Below are positions 44,621 to 54,593 of a stretch of DNA of 64,000 nt, piece after piece. Source of the stretch: Marisediminitalea alba (GTDB taxonomy: Bacteria; Pseudomonadota; Gammaproteobacteria; Enterobacterales; Alteromonadaceae). Positions within the stretch are counted from its first letter, which is position 1. Each line of letters opens with the position of its first letter. Made by a program: the position numbers and the translations under genes. The notes below the pieces were generated by a model. That model was given only the letters and a program-made list of their open reading frames with translations. It had not been told where the DNA came from and did no database searches. The DNA lies in the NCBI RefSeq assembly GCF_002993365.1, contig NZ_PVNP01000047.1:44548-108547 (forward strand), in the 5' to 3' direction.

Positions 44621-45859
44621 ATGAAGTTATTAAAGTCTGCCGCCCTTTTTCTGTTACCCACCACGATATCAGCGAACGCCAATGCAGAATACCTGATTAA
44701 CCTGGCCGATTTTCCTGACTGGTTCCAACAATCCATGGCCAGAGAAACCAGTGTCGAAACCAGCGGAAAAATGGTTATCGAACGGTTGAATGTCGACGCC
44801 CAGGTAAAAGGCAAACCCGTGTTACAAGACAGCGGTAGCACCGACGTATGGTATTACACTATGGATATCGGCTCTGACTCACCGGTGGAATGTTACGCCT
44901 TTTTAGAGTTTGATGGCGCAGCCAACTCCCTGCATGCCATTGTGGAACACAGCCTTGGCGGCGCGGAGCAGATTAACGGAAAACCCTTATCCGGGCGTTT
45001 CACGCTGGGTCTGGATATGGGTATGATTGGCGACACGCCTTTCCTGCAATTAGACACTTTGTATAACTTAGGCGAAGGCAGCGAAAAGGTTGCCGGCGTA
45101 TTAAAAGGGTTATCAGCACAGACCAGCCAGAGCCTGCAAATTTGTGTGCATAATGAAATGGGCTATCAGCAGGCTTTCCACGACGTATTCACCAGTTTTG
45201 TCCAGGCTTTTACGGCTAACGATCAACAGCCAGAACTGTATGAGGCCACCTACCGCATGACCATTAATGGTATTCCGGTAGGTTACTCTCAGGAGAAACA
45301 CACCATTGATCAGGACGGCGATATTGCAACCGTCTTGCGAGATGCCATGATTACCCCGGTCGACCAGGTAGCGGTATCACGCTCAGATTCGCAAACACTG
45401 GAATGGAGCCGCCCCGATGGCTCACTTATTAACGCTCAGGAATATACCATTGAAAATGGCCAGCTGGCTTCACAGTTTGCTATTAGCTCTGCCGAAGATG
45501 CCTGGCAGGTAACAGGCCAAATGCAGGGTAAAGAAGTCAGCGCGACTCTGGAATACAACAGCTGGTTATTGTCGAGTTTCGGTAATTACACAGAAACGGC
45601 GCTACTGCTGGCCAGTGATGCACCTTCAGCCGATTATCACATCTGGCTTCCGGATGCCGACCCAACCTCAGCCTTTTCAGTTACCTTTACCAAAATCGAC
45701 GAACTGCCCGACGCCAATTTACAATTTGATCTTGGTCCGCTTACCCTTAAATACCTGGCCACAGAGAATGGTTCCTTTGAAAAAGGCTCCATTGCTCAGG
45801 GCGGCGCCGAGCTGAAACTTGAAAAAGTGTACAGCAAAGGCCAGCCGGTAATGCCATGA
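44621..45859 (+). CDS. Periplasmic protein of unknown function, partner of transglutaminase-like protein
   Basis: A 412-aa protein I do not recognise. A signal peptide is seen (MKLLKSAALFLLPTTISANA). The rest is beta-rich and acidic with no membrane helix, and it has a repetitive look: the segment ATYRMTINGIPVGYSQEKHT recalls proteins that score substrate modifications in transglutaminase operons. Two cysteines (CYAFLEF, LQICVHN) could form a disulfide. The start is MKLL at 44621, nine bases after AAGGA. It overlaps the next gene by four bases, so the two probably act together. Confidence 0.6.
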   Translation: MKLLKSAALFLLPTTISANANAEYLINLADFPDWFQQSMARETSVETSGKMVIERLNVDAQVKGKPVLQDSGSTDVWYYTMDIGSDSPVECYAFLEFDGAANSLHAIVEHSLGGAEQINGKPLSGRFTLGLDMGMIGDTPFLQLDTLYNLGEGSEKVAGVLKGLSAQTSQSLQICVHNEMGYQQAFHDVFTSFVQAFTANDQQPELYEATYRMTINGIPVGYSQEKHTIDQDGDIATVLRDAMITPVDQVAVSRSDSQTLEWSRPDGSLINAQEYTIENGQLASQFAISSAEDAWQVTGQMQGKEVSATLEYNSWLLSSFGNYTETALLLASDAPSADYHIWLPDADPTSAFSVTFTKIDELPDANLQFDLGPLTLKYLATENGSFEKGSIAQGGAELKLEKVYSKGQPVMP

Positions 45860-46635
45860 ACAAACTCCTGACCACCCTGGCACTAACGTTTTCATTAAAC
45901 GTTAGTGCCCAGACAGTACCCTCACTGGCTGAGATACCGCTGATAATGAGTACCAGCCAGTCCGGCGCTTTAACGAACACTATTTACCTGGAAGTAGAAA
46001 CGCGCCACGCCGCCTCGCTGGTAAAACATCTGAGCCACTACAGCGGTGTGACCACAGAACAGTTGAGTAAAAACACCGTGGCAGTTGGTTTAACCCATCA
46101 GCCGCGGTTTACCGGCGCGGTGCAGAGTAAATATGCGCAGCCCAGTTTTGTTATTGATACCGAGGAACCGGCAACCCGGGCATTTATCGAGGGGTTTACC
46201 AAAACCCGCACGGATACCGACGAGCTGGAAGCAATCACCGCCTATGTGAGTGAGTACATTAATGAGCCGACCTATATTCATGGGTTCAATCTGGCCTCTA
46301 CGGTAGCTACGCAACGTTCCGGCGACTGCACTGAGTTTGCCACCCTGACGACCGCTTTAGCCAGAGGTTTAGGCATGCCTGCCCGATTAACCATAGGGAC
46401 AGTGATCACAGCTTACGCTGAATCAGCCGATGCATTTGGTCATGCCTGGACTGAAGTCTGGTATAAGGGTAAATGGCAGATTATTGATGCCGCACTGTAC
46501 GGAGCTGAAGGGCAGCAGTTTTACTATCTGCCAACCGGCATACTCGACAATGAAGGGCCTGGCTTTGCCATGTCTTTAGTGATGGCTTCTTCTTTGTTTC
46601 CCAACCGCGTGGTAAATGTACAAAACCTGCAATAA
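45856..46635 (+). CDS. Periplasmic transglutaminase-like (cysteine peptidase fold) protein
   Basis: A 259-aa protein with a signal peptide (MNKLLTTLALTFSLNVSA). The transglutaminase-core triad is complete: Cys in RSGDCTEFATLTTALARGLG, His in FGHAWTEVWY and Asp in WQIIDAAL. Such domains cut or cross-link peptides or other amides. It is translationally coupled to the upstream unknown protein. The operon is short and its target is unknown. Confidence 0.85.
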   Translation: MNKLLTTLALTFSLNVSAQTVPSLAEIPLIMSTSQSGALTNTIYLEVETRHAASLVKHLSHYSGVTTEQLSKNTVAVGLTHQPRFTGAVQSKYAQPSFVIDTEEPATRAFIEGFTKTRTDTDELEAITAYVSEYINEPTYIHGFNLASTVATQRSGDCTEFATLTTALARGLGMPARLTIGTVITAYAESADAFGHAWTEVWYKGKWQIIDAALYGAEGQQFYYLPTGILDNEGPGFAMSLVMASSLFPNRVVNVQNLQ

Positions 46636-46687
46636 GCGGTTGTAAGCGATGCGCATCTGTTTGGGCAAATGCGCACGCACTATTTAA

Positions 46688-47470
46688 CTAGAATCGCACG
46701 CTGGTCGCCAGCGTTATGCTGGCCATCCCGCCCGACGTGTAAGCACCGGCACCAGCCTGAATCGACCAGCCTGGCGTAAACCAGTAATCCAAGGTTAGTT
46801 CTGCAATATCGTCCCGTGGATACGCGTTACTATCATTGTCTATCTCAGCGAGGTAGGAAAGTCCTGCGCTAAAGCGCTGATTGAAGAAATAGCGGGCATC
46901 AAGCTCAACCCTGGCCAAATCGTTTAACATCATCTCCATATTGATATCCCAGCCACTGCCTGAGGTTATGCTTGTATAGCGCCCAAATACCCGGGCCGTG
47001 GTCTCGTTTGCCGAACGGTGAGTACCGTAAATTCTGCCATCGGCATATTCATAGATAACGCCGCCGCCCACCTGCCATTCGGGTGTAACAAAATAGCCAG
47101 CGTCAAAGTCGGCGTACAGGTACCTTTCACGAAAAGACACGCTGCGGTCAAAATCGCCATAGCGTAACTTTGAATTGATCACCCATTTGTCGTCAACGAA
47201 CCACTCACCGCCGAGTTCATAGCGGTCGACGGCACTGTCACCAAAATAACGGACAAAAACACTGTTGGTTTTATTCAGGTAAGGCGAAATAAGAAAGGGC
47301 TGTCCGCTCACCGGTACATCAGACAAATAGCGCTTGTATTCAATACCAATAAAGTCGTCGCCATAGTTTTTTATATCGGCCAGGCCAACAGAGATTTCAT
47401 TTTGTGCAGCTACGGAAAAACCAGAAAAAAACAAACCGCAAAGGGCTAGGGGTAAAAGGGAATGCTTCAT
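46688..47470 (-). CDS. Putative outer-membrane porin-like beta-barrel
   Basis: A 260-aa protein with a signal peptide (MKHSLLPLALCGLFFSGFSVAA) and a series of alternating amphipathic strands ending in a C-terminal Phe (TLATSVRF), typical of outer-membrane barrels. About ten to twelve strands fit its size. It resembles proteins annotated as 'putative porin' in Alteromonadales. Substrate is unknown. It is convergent with the transglutaminase-like gene. Confidence 0.68.
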   Translation of the reverse strand: MKHSLLPLALCGLFFSGFSVAAQNEISVGLADIKNYGDDFIGIEYKRYLSDVPVSGQPFLISPYLNKTNSVFVRYFGDSAVDRYELGGEWFVDDKWVINSKLRYGDFDRSVSFRERYLYADFDAGYFVTPEWQVGGGVIYEYADGRIYGTHRSANETTARVFGRYTSITSGSGWDINMEMMLNDLARVELDARYFFNQRFSAGLSYLAEIDNDSNAYPRDDIAELTLDYWFTPGWSIQAGAGAYTSGGMASITLATSVRF

Positions 47471-47785
47471 AACGTATCCTTGTTACGAGAAAAATTAAGG
47501 TCAGCAGTCCACGCTGGCGAAGCGTAACCAAGCCACGCGCCAGTTAAGCGGAACCGCAGTATCAATAACACTGGTTAAGACTTATATCCCATCAAATAGT
47601 TCAGTCGTTTACACCCGTGCCACACTTTTTTATGTAGTGGATTACTCTTTCTCAACACCTGATTTCAGCCAGGCCGCGTAACCATGAGCATCGTCCTCTG
47701 CCCGCTTTTCTCAACGAGATGGTTGCATAATGCCACTTCATGAATATAATAATGCGAACCATTATCATTTACATTGGGATTATTA
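47471..47785. other. Divergent promoter region, porin and siderophore receptor
   Basis: This 315-bp gap contains a good Fur box near its right end and no supported gene. Both flanking promoters should lie here. Confidence 0.5.
47751..47769. promoter_or_regulatory. Fur box upstream of siderophore receptor
   Basis: AATGCGAACCATTATCATT agrees with the AATGATAATCATTATCATT-type Fur consensus at 16 of 19 positions. It lies 17 bp before the receptor ATG, which indicates iron repression. Confidence 0.72.
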
Positions 47786-49951
47786 ATGAAATATAACGCG
47801 ATCAGTCTTGCCCTGCTTACTTCTCTTGCACTGCCAGCCGGCGTTGCCAACGCAAACGCGGTGCCTGACGATGAGGATATTGAAAAGCTCACGGTTAGCG
47901 GCGAGCGCTTAAATAATTACCTGTATGAAAAAGCCGATAGCCTGTCGCGACTGGATTTAGATATTAAGGACCTACCTCAGTCGATCAGTGTAATTGGCGA
48001 GGAAATGATTGATGATTTCGCGTTAAATAACATCAATGCGGTACTCGATACCGTCACCGGACTCAACGTAGAGGAAGTCGAAACTGACCGTACTTACTTT
48101 ACTGCCCGCGGCTTCGACGTGACCAACTTTCAGGTCGACGGTCTGGGATTACCGGTATTAAGCGGCAACGTGCATGGTGATATCGACACCGCCATTTATG
48201 ATAGGGTTGAGGTGTTACGCGGCGCTAATGGCCTGATGACAGGCACCGGCAGCCCTTCTGCTACTATCAACTACGTGCGCAAAAAGCCCACCGAGAACAC
48301 GCAAATCTCAGCCCGCGGCCAACTGGGTAGCTGGAATGCCAAGCGCCTCGACATTGATGCATCAGCACCATTAACAGACTCCGTTGGCGCCCGAGTGGTG
48401 GTGGTAAAAGAAAACAGAGAGTCCTATCTCGATCGCTACGAGTTAGATAAAACCGTGGCTTACGGCGTCATTAGTGCTGCTCTTACCGACACCACTCAGC
48501 TAACCGTAGGTGCCAGCCAGCAAACCAGCGATGCGAAGGGCAATATGTGGGGCGCGTTAACCCTGTATTACGCCGATGGTACGCCAACCAACTTCGACAC
48601 CAGCACCAGCACTTCGGCCGACTGGTCGCAATGGGATGTCACCGACACCCGCTATTTCGTGTTCCTGGAACAACAACTGGCCGAAGGCTGGTCACTTAAA
48701 GCGGACTACACGCACATTGAGACCGACGAAGACACCCAGTTGTTTTACACTTACGTATCACGCGATGCAGATACCGGTGTTACGCTGTTGGATCCTGAAA
48801 CTGGCCTTGGCCTGATTGGCTACGGCAGCGAGTACACCCTGGATGATGAGCACGACTACGCAGATATCTACCTGAACGGTAACTTCGATGCTTTTGGCCA
48901 GACACATCAGGTAATGATGGGAGCGAGTTATGCCAAAGTCGCTTACACCGATCAGTCTCTTTATGACTTCCATACCGGCAACGGCTTTCCGTTACTGCCA
49001 GCCATGGAAGACTGGACTGGTAACACGCCGCTGCCAGAATTTACCGATGGTGCTACCGGCAGTGATGTAGAGGAAGAGCAAACCGCCGTTTATTTTGGCG
49101 GAAACTTTGCGTTAACCGACAGCCTGTCGCTGTTAGCCGGCGGCCGTTTTAACCAGGTGGAAGTTACCGGGATCTCTTATGGCATCGACGAAACCCTCGA
49201 TGAAAACGCGTTTGTTCCATACGGTGGTCTGGTTTATGCCATTAATGACGATATCAACACCTACTTCAGCTACACCGAGGTATTTACCCCGCAAACCGAA
49301 CGGGATGCCAATTTTAACCGCCTCGATCCGATTACCGGTGAAGCGAAAGAGTTAGGGGTTAAAGCATCCCTGATGGACGGCAATGCACTGCTTACCGTGG
49401 CCTATTTCGATATTGATCAGGTTAATGTGGCTGTAGACGATGGCTTTGCAGCCAACCCGGTATCCGGTGTGGAAGAGCAGGTTTACCGTGAAGCGGACGG
49501 CATTAGCTCAAAAGGCTGGGAAGTCGACTTAGCCGGTGAAATTCTGCCCGGTCTGCAAACCAGTCTGGGTCTGACGTTTTTTGACCTCGATGGCGACCAG
49601 CTTGTTGCCGATTACACGCCTGAGAAACTGGTTAACGTAAATGCCACCTATCAGTTCCAGACATTACCGGCACTGAAAGTCGGTACCTCCATTCGCTGGC
49701 AGGAAGCCACCTCGCGCAATGTGGGCCAGGTACCTGCCGCTTATGCGAATGCCGGTCAGGACATCGTGATTGAACAGGATGCTTACGCATTGGTGAACAT
49801 GATGGCCAGTTACACCGTTAACGATAGTATTACCATTATTGCTAACGTGAATAATGTCACCGACGAAAAGTATCTGAAGTCGCTGTATTGGGAACAAGGT
49901 TATTACGGTGCCCCCCGTAACTATATGTTGTCAGTAAACTGGCAGTATTAA
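47786..49951 (+). CDS. TonB-dependent siderophore receptor (hydroxamate/FhuE-FpvA-like)
   Basis: A 721-aa outer-membrane receptor. A signal peptide (to about residue 24) is followed by a plug (PQSISVIGEEMIDD, FTARGFDVTNFQVDG, VEVLRGANGLMTGTGSPSATINYVRKKP) and a barrel ending in an aromatic residue (LSVNWQY). The PSATINxVRKKP pattern is typical of FhuE/FpvA/FoxA-like receptors; the ligand is inferred. The ATG at 47786 is preferred over a TTG four codons before it. A Fur box lies immediately upstream. Confidence 0.92.
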   Translation: MKYNAISLALLTSLALPAGVANANAVPDDEDIEKLTVSGERLNNYLYEKADSLSRLDLDIKDLPQSISVIGEEMIDDFALNNINAVLDTVTGLNVEEVETDRTYFTARGFDVTNFQVDGLGLPVLSGNVHGDIDTAIYDRVEVLRGANGLMTGTGSPSATINYVRKKPTENTQISARGQLGSWNAKRLDIDASAPLTDSVGARVVVVKENRESYLDRYELDKTVAYGVISAALTDTTQLTVGASQQTSDAKGNMWGALTLYYADGTPTNFDTSTSTSADWSQWDVTDTRYFVFLEQQLAEGWSLKADYTHIETDEDTQLFYTYVSRDADTGVTLLDPETGLGLIGYGSEYTLDDEHDYADIYLNGNFDAFGQTHQVMMGASYAKVAYTDQSLYDFHTGNGFPLLPAMEDWTGNTPLPEFTDGATGSDVEEEQTAVYFGGNFALTDSLSLLAGGRFNQVEVTGISYGIDETLDENAFVPYGGLVYAINDDINTYFSYTEVFTPQTERDANFNRLDPITGEAKELGVKASLMDGNALLTVAYFDIDQVNVAVDDGFAANPVSGVEEQVYREADGISSKGWEVDLAGEILPGLQTSLGLTFFDLDGDQLVADYTPEKLVNVNATYQFQTLPALKVGTSIRWQEATSRNVGQVPAAYANAGQDIVIEQDAYALVNMMASYTVNDSITIIANVNNVTDEKYLKSLYWEQGYYGAPRNYMLSVNWQY

Positions 49952-49956
49952 AAAAC

Positions 49957-49989
49957 AAAAAGGCCGCTTCAAAAATAGCGGCCTTTTTT
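49957..49989. terminator. Bidirectional terminator between siderophore receptor and pckA
   Basis: AAAGGCCGCT/AGCGGCCTTT stem with loop of about eight bases, flanked by A and T runs, between converging genes. Confidence 0.88.
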
Positions 49990-50003
49990 CTTTCTGGCTG
50001 TTG

Positions 50004-51635
50004 TTATGCCTGTTCGGCAACCGGCTCAAGCTGAGGACCGGCACTGACCAGTGCCCTGCCTTTATCATTCACCGCAAATTGCTCAAAGTTATCAATAAAT
50101 AACTCAGCAAGCTGAGTGGCTTTTTCATACCAGTCATCAGCATTGTCATAAGTATCACGCGGATCCAGAATATCCGGATCGACGCCTGGCAGCGACGACG
50201 GTACCTGCAGGTTGAAAATTGGCAGGGTATGGCACTCTGCCTCTTCAATAGAACCATCCAGAATGCGATCGATAATTGCGCGGGTATCCTTAATTGAAAT
50301 TCGTTTACCCGTGCCGTTCCAACCGGTGTTCACCAGGTAAGCCTGGGCGCCAACCGCGTCCATCTTTGCGACCAACTCTTCACCGTACTTAGTAGGATGA
50401 AGGGTTAAGAAGGCTTTACCAAAACAGGCAGAGAAAGTCGGGGTTGGCTCGGTGATACCACGCTCAGTACCAGCCAGTTTAGCGGTAAAACCAGACAGGA
50501 AGTGGTATTGCGTTTGCGCATGGTCCAGTTTCGAAACGGGCGGTAATACACCAAACGCGTCAGCGGTTAAGAAAATCACTTTCTTGGCATGGCCGCCTTT
50601 GGAGACCGGCTTCACGATATTTTCGATATGCTGAATAGGGTAAGACACCCGGGTGTTTTCGGTTACCGAATTATCGTCATAATCTACTACGCCATTGTCA
50701 TCAACAGTAACGTTTTCCAGCAATGCATCACGGCGGATAGCATGATAAATATCTGGCTCGCTTGCCGGGTCTAAGTTAATGGTTTTGGCGTAACAGCCAC
50801 CTTCAAAATTAAACACGCCGTTTTCATCCCAGCCGTGCTCATCGTCACCGATCAGACGGCGATGAGGATCGGTAGACAGCGTAGTTTTACCGGTGCCAGA
50901 CAGACCAAAGAAAATTGCCACATCACCATCCTCGCCCATATTGGCAGAGCAATGCATAGAAGCCATGTTGTTTAATGGCAGGTAGTAGTTCATCATCGCG
51001 AACATACCTTTTTTCATTTCTCCGCCGTACCAGGTGCCGCCAATGACCTGCATTTTTTCGGTCATGTTAAATACGGTGAACACTTCTGAGTTCATACCGT
51101 GCTCTTGCCATTTCGGGTTGCTGGTTTTAGAACCATTAAGCACAACAAAGTCCGGCTCGCCAAAATTGGCCAGCTCTTCTTCCGTGGGGCGAATAAACAT
51201 GTTTTTCACGAAATGCGCCTGCCAGGCCACTTCCATCACAAACCGTACTTTTAAACGAGAGCTTTCATTGGCCCCACAAAAAGTATCAACCACAAACAAA
51301 CGTTTACCGGATAACTGTTCTCCCACCAACGCCTTAAGGTCGGCCCAGACTTCGGGGCTTATGGGTTTGTTATCGTTACGGGCAGCATCGCTGTCCCACC
51401 ACATGTGTTCTTTACTGACTTCGTCTTCAACAATGTATTTGTCTTTGGGGGAACGACCGGTAAAGACACCAGTGCTCACTGCCACGGCACCAGACTCGGT
51501 TACCACACCACGCTCATAACCGGTTAGATCATCACGGGTTTCCTCGGCAAACAATTGCTCGTAACTGGGGTTATATATAATTTCGGAGGCATCGTTGATG
51601 CCGTATTTCGCTAAGGTTTCGACAGAAATGGCCAT
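50004..51635 (-). CDS. pckA: ATP-dependent phosphoenolpyruvate carboxykinase
   Basis: Makes PEP from oxaloacetate for gluconeogenesis. The 543-aa protein carries [23 protein letters not shown], the P-loop [13 protein letters not shown], the metal/substrate block [20 protein letters not shown], and [15 protein letters not shown] lies ahead of the ATG. It is monocistronic. It lets the cell feed sugar synthesis when growing on organic acids or PHA-derived acetyl units. Confidence 0.97.
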   Translation of the reverse strand: MAISVETLAKYGINDASEIIYNPSYEQLFAEETRDDLTGYERGVVTESGAVAVSTGVFTGRSPKDKYIVEDEVSKEHMWWDSDAARNDNKPISPEVWADLKALVGEQLSGKRLFVVDTFCGANESSRLKVRFVMEVAWQAHFVKNMFIRPTEEELANFGEPDFVVLNGSKTSNPKWQEHGMNSEVFTVFNMTEKMQVIGGTWYGGEMKKGMFAMMNYYLPLNNMASMHCSANMGEDGDVAIFFGLSGTGKTTLSTDPHRRLIGDDEHGWDENGVFNFEGGCYAKTINLDPASEPDIYHAIRRDALLENVTVDDNGVVDYDDNSVTENTRVSYPIQHIENIVKPVSKGGHAKKVIFLTADAFGVLPPVSKLDHAQTQYHFLSGFTAKLAGTERGITEPTPTFSACFGKAFLTLHPTKYGEELVAKMDAVGAQAYLVNTGWNGTGKRISIKDTRAIIDRILDGSIEEAECHTLPIFNLQVPSSLPGVDPDILDPRDTYDNADDWYEKATQLAELFIDNFEQFAVNDKGRALVSAGPQLEPVAEQA

Positions 51636-51888
51636 TGCCTTTTCCTCCGTGAACGGTTGAAAATTAAGTTAGAAAACTTTTCTAAAGGCAACGCTGAACT
51701 TATTGTTTTTATTTTGGTTGCAGGGTCGTTTTTAGGTATAACAAAGTTAAGCCAGCGGTACAACTGTAGCGGCATTGACGGTAATTAACATTGATATGCA
51801 TCAGTTGAATGTGATTAAAAAATAACCACCCATTTGTATGACTTATCTATTGGCCGTTATTCCGGAGTTTCCTCGCTCGTCTTCCTCG

Positions 51889-52200
51889 CATACGCATCCC
51901 CCGTCATCTCCGCAAACAAGTCCTATGTCATCCTCGCACATACCTCCTGCGTCACCCCCGTACACACTTCCTCCGTCATCCCCGCACATACCTCCTGCGT
52001 CACCCCCGCACATACCTCCTGCGTCACCCCCGCACATACCTCCTGCGTCACCCCCGCACATACCTCCTGCGTCACCCCCGCACATACCTCCTGCGTCACC
52101 CCCGCACATACCTCCTGCGTCACCCCCGCACATACCTCCTGCGTCACCCCCGCACACACCTCCTCAGTCATCCCCGCAGGCAACTCTTCCGTCATCCCCG
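51889..52200. repeat. 24-bp tandem repeat array derived from a GTCATCCCCGC-type element
   Basis: Seven perfect contiguous 24-bp copies occupy 51985-52152 (unit containing CCTCCTGCGTCACCCCCG then CACATA). One more exact copy is at 51937-51960, and diverged copies lie at 51961-51984, 52153-52200 and, weakly, from about 51889. Since 24 is a multiple of three, several frames stay open on both strands, but these are artefacts: no ribosome site or family is seen. Diverged units contain GTCATCCCCG, the same string that ends the adjacent dyads, so the array seems to have grown from such an element. Confidence 0.9.
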
Positions 52201-52286
52201 CAAGCTTTTGAGCGGGGATCTCCTGAAAAGGTTATCTAAGCTGATTCAGAGCTACTGGGAGATCCCGGCTCGAAGGCCGGGATGAC
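52191..52286. repeat. REP-like composite dyad (GTCATCCC ... GGGATGAC)
   Basis: Two hairpins, ATCCCCGC/GCGGGGAT (52194-52219) and ATCCCGGC/GCCGGGAT (52262-52283), are arranged head to head so that the outer ends GTCATCCC and GGGATGAC and the inner GGGGATCTCC/GGGAGATCCC also pair. This nested symmetry is typical of REP/BIME-type extragenic elements. Confidence 0.75.
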
Positions 52287-52349
52287 TGGATTTTTTTAAA
52301 ATAGTAAGACTGTTTGGGAGGTCCCGATCTTCGCGAAGCGAAACCGGGA

Positions 52350-52375
52350 TGCCAACAGGCTCAGGCCTGTTGGCA
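52350..52375. other. Strong hairpin after transketolase
   Basis: TGCCAACAGGC-TCAG-GCCTGTTGGCA is a perfect 11-bp stem ending twelve bases past the tkt stop codon. It lacks a T run. Just right of the dyads, a third imperfect GTCCCG...CGGGAT repeat (52321-52350) abuts it. Confidence 0.65.
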
Positions 52376-52386
52376 GCAGCGGATAG

Positions 52387-54384
52387 TTAGTTTAACAATG
52401 CAGTGGCTTTGGCTACCACGTTTTCTACTGTGAAACCGAAGTGCTCTAGCAGTACGCCACCCGGTGCAGATTCACCGAAGGTTTGCATACCTACTACATC
52501 GCCGTCGATACCCACATACTTGTACCAGAAGTCAGTATGAGCGGCTTCGATAGCCAGCTTTGGCACTCCTGCTGGCAGCAGAGACTGCTTGTAAGCAGCA
52601 TCCTGCGCATCAAACTGCTCAGTACTTGGCATAGACACCACGCGTACGGCTACGCCGTTATCGGCCAGTTTAGCTGCTGCATCCACAGCTAAAGCGACTT
52701 CTGAACCGGTGCCAATCAGTACCAGTTGCGGGGTACCTGCGCAGTCTTTCAGCACGTAACCGCCTTTGGCGATATCGGCTAACTGACTCTCACTACGCGC
52801 CATGGTTCTGGTGCCCTGACGGGTAAATACCAGCGCACTTGGGCCTGCTTCCTTGACCAGCGCCTGACGCCAGGCTTCGGCCGCTTCCACTGCATCACAT
52901 GGGCGCCATGTAGTCAGATTCGGAGTAAGACGCAGGTTAGCCAGCTGTTCGATAGGCTGGTGAGTCGGGCCGTCTTCACCCTGACCAATAGAGTCGTGGG
53001 TATAAACGAAAATCGACTTCGCTTTCATCAGTGAAGCCATGCGCACAGCATTACGAGCATATTCCATAAACATCAGGAAAGTAGCACCAAACGGCACAAA
53101 ACCACCGTGCAGGGCAATACCGTTCATGATAGCGCTCATACCAAACTCACGCACCCCGTAAAACACATAGTTGCCGGCTGCATCGTCCTGAATCCCTTTT
53201 GCTTCAGGCCACAGGGTAAGGTTGGAACCTGCCAGGTCGGCACTGCCGCCAATAATTTCAGGTAGCTGACCAGCAAAGAAACCAATCGCGTTTTGCGAGG
53301 CTTTACGGGTAGCCATGTCTTTCATGTCAGCCTGGCACTGGTGAATATAAGTGTCGGCCTTTTCGTTCAGATCGGCAGGCATCTGCTGCTTGATCACACG
53401 ACGCTCAAACTCGGCAGCCAGTTGTGGGTAAGCTACTGCATATTCAGCGAACTTAGCTTCCCATTGTTGCTCGGCGCTATTACCTTTCTCTTTGGCATCC
53501 CACTTTGCATAAATATCTTCTGGCACTTCAAATGGTCCGTGCGACCAGTTAAGTTGTTTACGCACTTCAGCGATTTCATCGTCGCCCAGCGGCGCGCCAT
53601 GACAGTCGTGACTACCCGATTTATTGGGTGAGCCGAAACCGATAACGGTTTTACAGCAAATCAGGGTAGGCTTGTCAGTAACCGATTGCGCTTCTTTAAT
53701 TGCTGCCTGTAAGGCCGCTTCATCGTGACCGTCCACGCCTTTAATCACGTGCCAGCCGTAAGATTCAAAACGCATTGGTGTGTTGTCGGTAAACCAGCCT
53801 TCTACATGACCATCGATGGAAATGCCGTTGTCATCCCAGAATGCAATCAGTTTGCCCAGCTTCAACGTACCGGCCAGTGAACAGGCTTCATGAGAAATGC
53901 CTTCCATCAGACAGCCGTCACCCAGGAAACAATAGGTGAAATGATCAACAATATCGAAATCATCGCGGTTAAACTGACCAGCCAGGGTTTTCTCGGCGAT
54001 CGCCATACCTACGGCATTGGCAATACCAGCGCCCAACGGCCCGGTTGTGGTTTCAACACCCGCGGTATAACCGTACTCGGGGTGACCCGGGGTTTTTGAA
54101 TGTAACTGACGGAACTGTTTAAGTTCTTCAATTGGCAGGTCGTAGCCACTCAGATGCAGCAAGGCATACTGAAGCATAGACGCATGGCCGTTAGACAAAA
54201 CGAAGCGGTCACGGTTAGCCCAGTTAGGATTGGCCGGATTGTGCTGTAAAAATTGCTGCCACAATACGGTAGCAATGTCTGCCATCCCCATGGGTGCGCC
54301 AGGGTGACCCGACTTGGCTTTTTGAATTGCTTCCACTGCGAGCATACGAATAGCGTTAGCAGCGACTTGAGTTGATACTGACAT
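52387..54384 (-). CDS. tktA: Transketolase
   Basis: Thiamine-diphosphate enzyme of the pentose-phosphate pathway. The 665-aa protein has [35 protein letters not shown], the ThDP/metal block [33 protein letters not shown] and a C-terminal [13 protein letters not shown]. All core motifs are intact. It processes xylulose-5-P made by AraD. An operator-like element lies just upstream, so it may belong to the same regulon. Confidence 0.97.
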   Translation of the reverse strand: MSVSTQVAANAIRMLAVEAIQKAKSGHPGAPMGMADIATVLWQQFLQHNPANPNWANRDRFVLSNGHASMLQYALLHLSGYDLPIEELKQFRQLHSKTPGHPEYGYTAGVETTTGPLGAGIANAVGMAIAEKTLAGQFNRDDFDIVDHFTYCFLGDGCLMEGISHEACSLAGTLKLGKLIAFWDDNGISIDGHVEGWFTDNTPMRFESYGWHVIKGVDGHDEAALQAAIKEAQSVTDKPTLICCKTVIGFGSPNKSGSHDCHGAPLGDDEIAEVRKQLNWSHGPFEVPEDIYAKWDAKEKGNSAEQQWEAKFAEYAVAYPQLAAEFERRVIKQQMPADLNEKADTYIHQCQADMKDMATRKASQNAIGFFAGQLPEIIGGSADLAGSNLTLWPEAKGIQDDAAGNYVFYGVREFGMSAIMNGIALHGGFVPFGATFLMFMEYARNAVRMASLMKAKSIFVYTHDSIGQGEDGPTHQPIEQLANLRLTPNLTTWRPCDAVEAAEAWRQALVKEAGPSALVFTRQGTRTMARSESQLADIAKGGYVLKDCAGTPQLVLIGTGSEVALAVDAAAKLADNGVAVRVVSMPSTEQFDAQDAAYKQSLLPAGVPKLAIEAAHTDFWYKYVGIDGDVVGMQTFGESAPGGVLLEHFGFTVENVVAKATALLN

Positions 54385-54404
54385 GAGTGTAAAGACCCTT
54401 TGTT

Positions 54405-54419
54405 ACTATTATATTATAA
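54405..54419 (-). promoter_or_regulatory. Operator-like site upstream of transketolase (could be a -10 region)
   Basis: Read leftward the site is TTATAATATAATAGT, matching the reference at 13 of 15 positions. It includes TATAAT, so it may simply be a promoter element. Confidence 0.3.
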
Positions 54420-54593
54420 ATAATAAATTGAACTGGTGGTCTAACACAACCTATAAGTTAAAAAAAAGAAGCCTCAATACACTAATCGTTAACAAATGCA
54501 TGCTTATGAACACATTTTCAGGGCAAAGTCTGGTTATATTGCGGCAAATCTGTCACGTTATATCAGGCATGTAACGTTTCGGAGCACACTGCC

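Noticed and set aside
51889..52200. Apparent CRISPR-like array
   Set aside because: The 24-bp units are contiguous with no unique spacers, vary only by point changes, and no cas genes are near. It is a tandem repeat.
51834..52239. Open reading frames rich in Pro/Ser/His or Gly/Cys/Asp across the tandem repeat
   Set aside because: Frames stay open on both strands merely because the unit length is a multiple of three; no ribosome site or recognisable protein is present.
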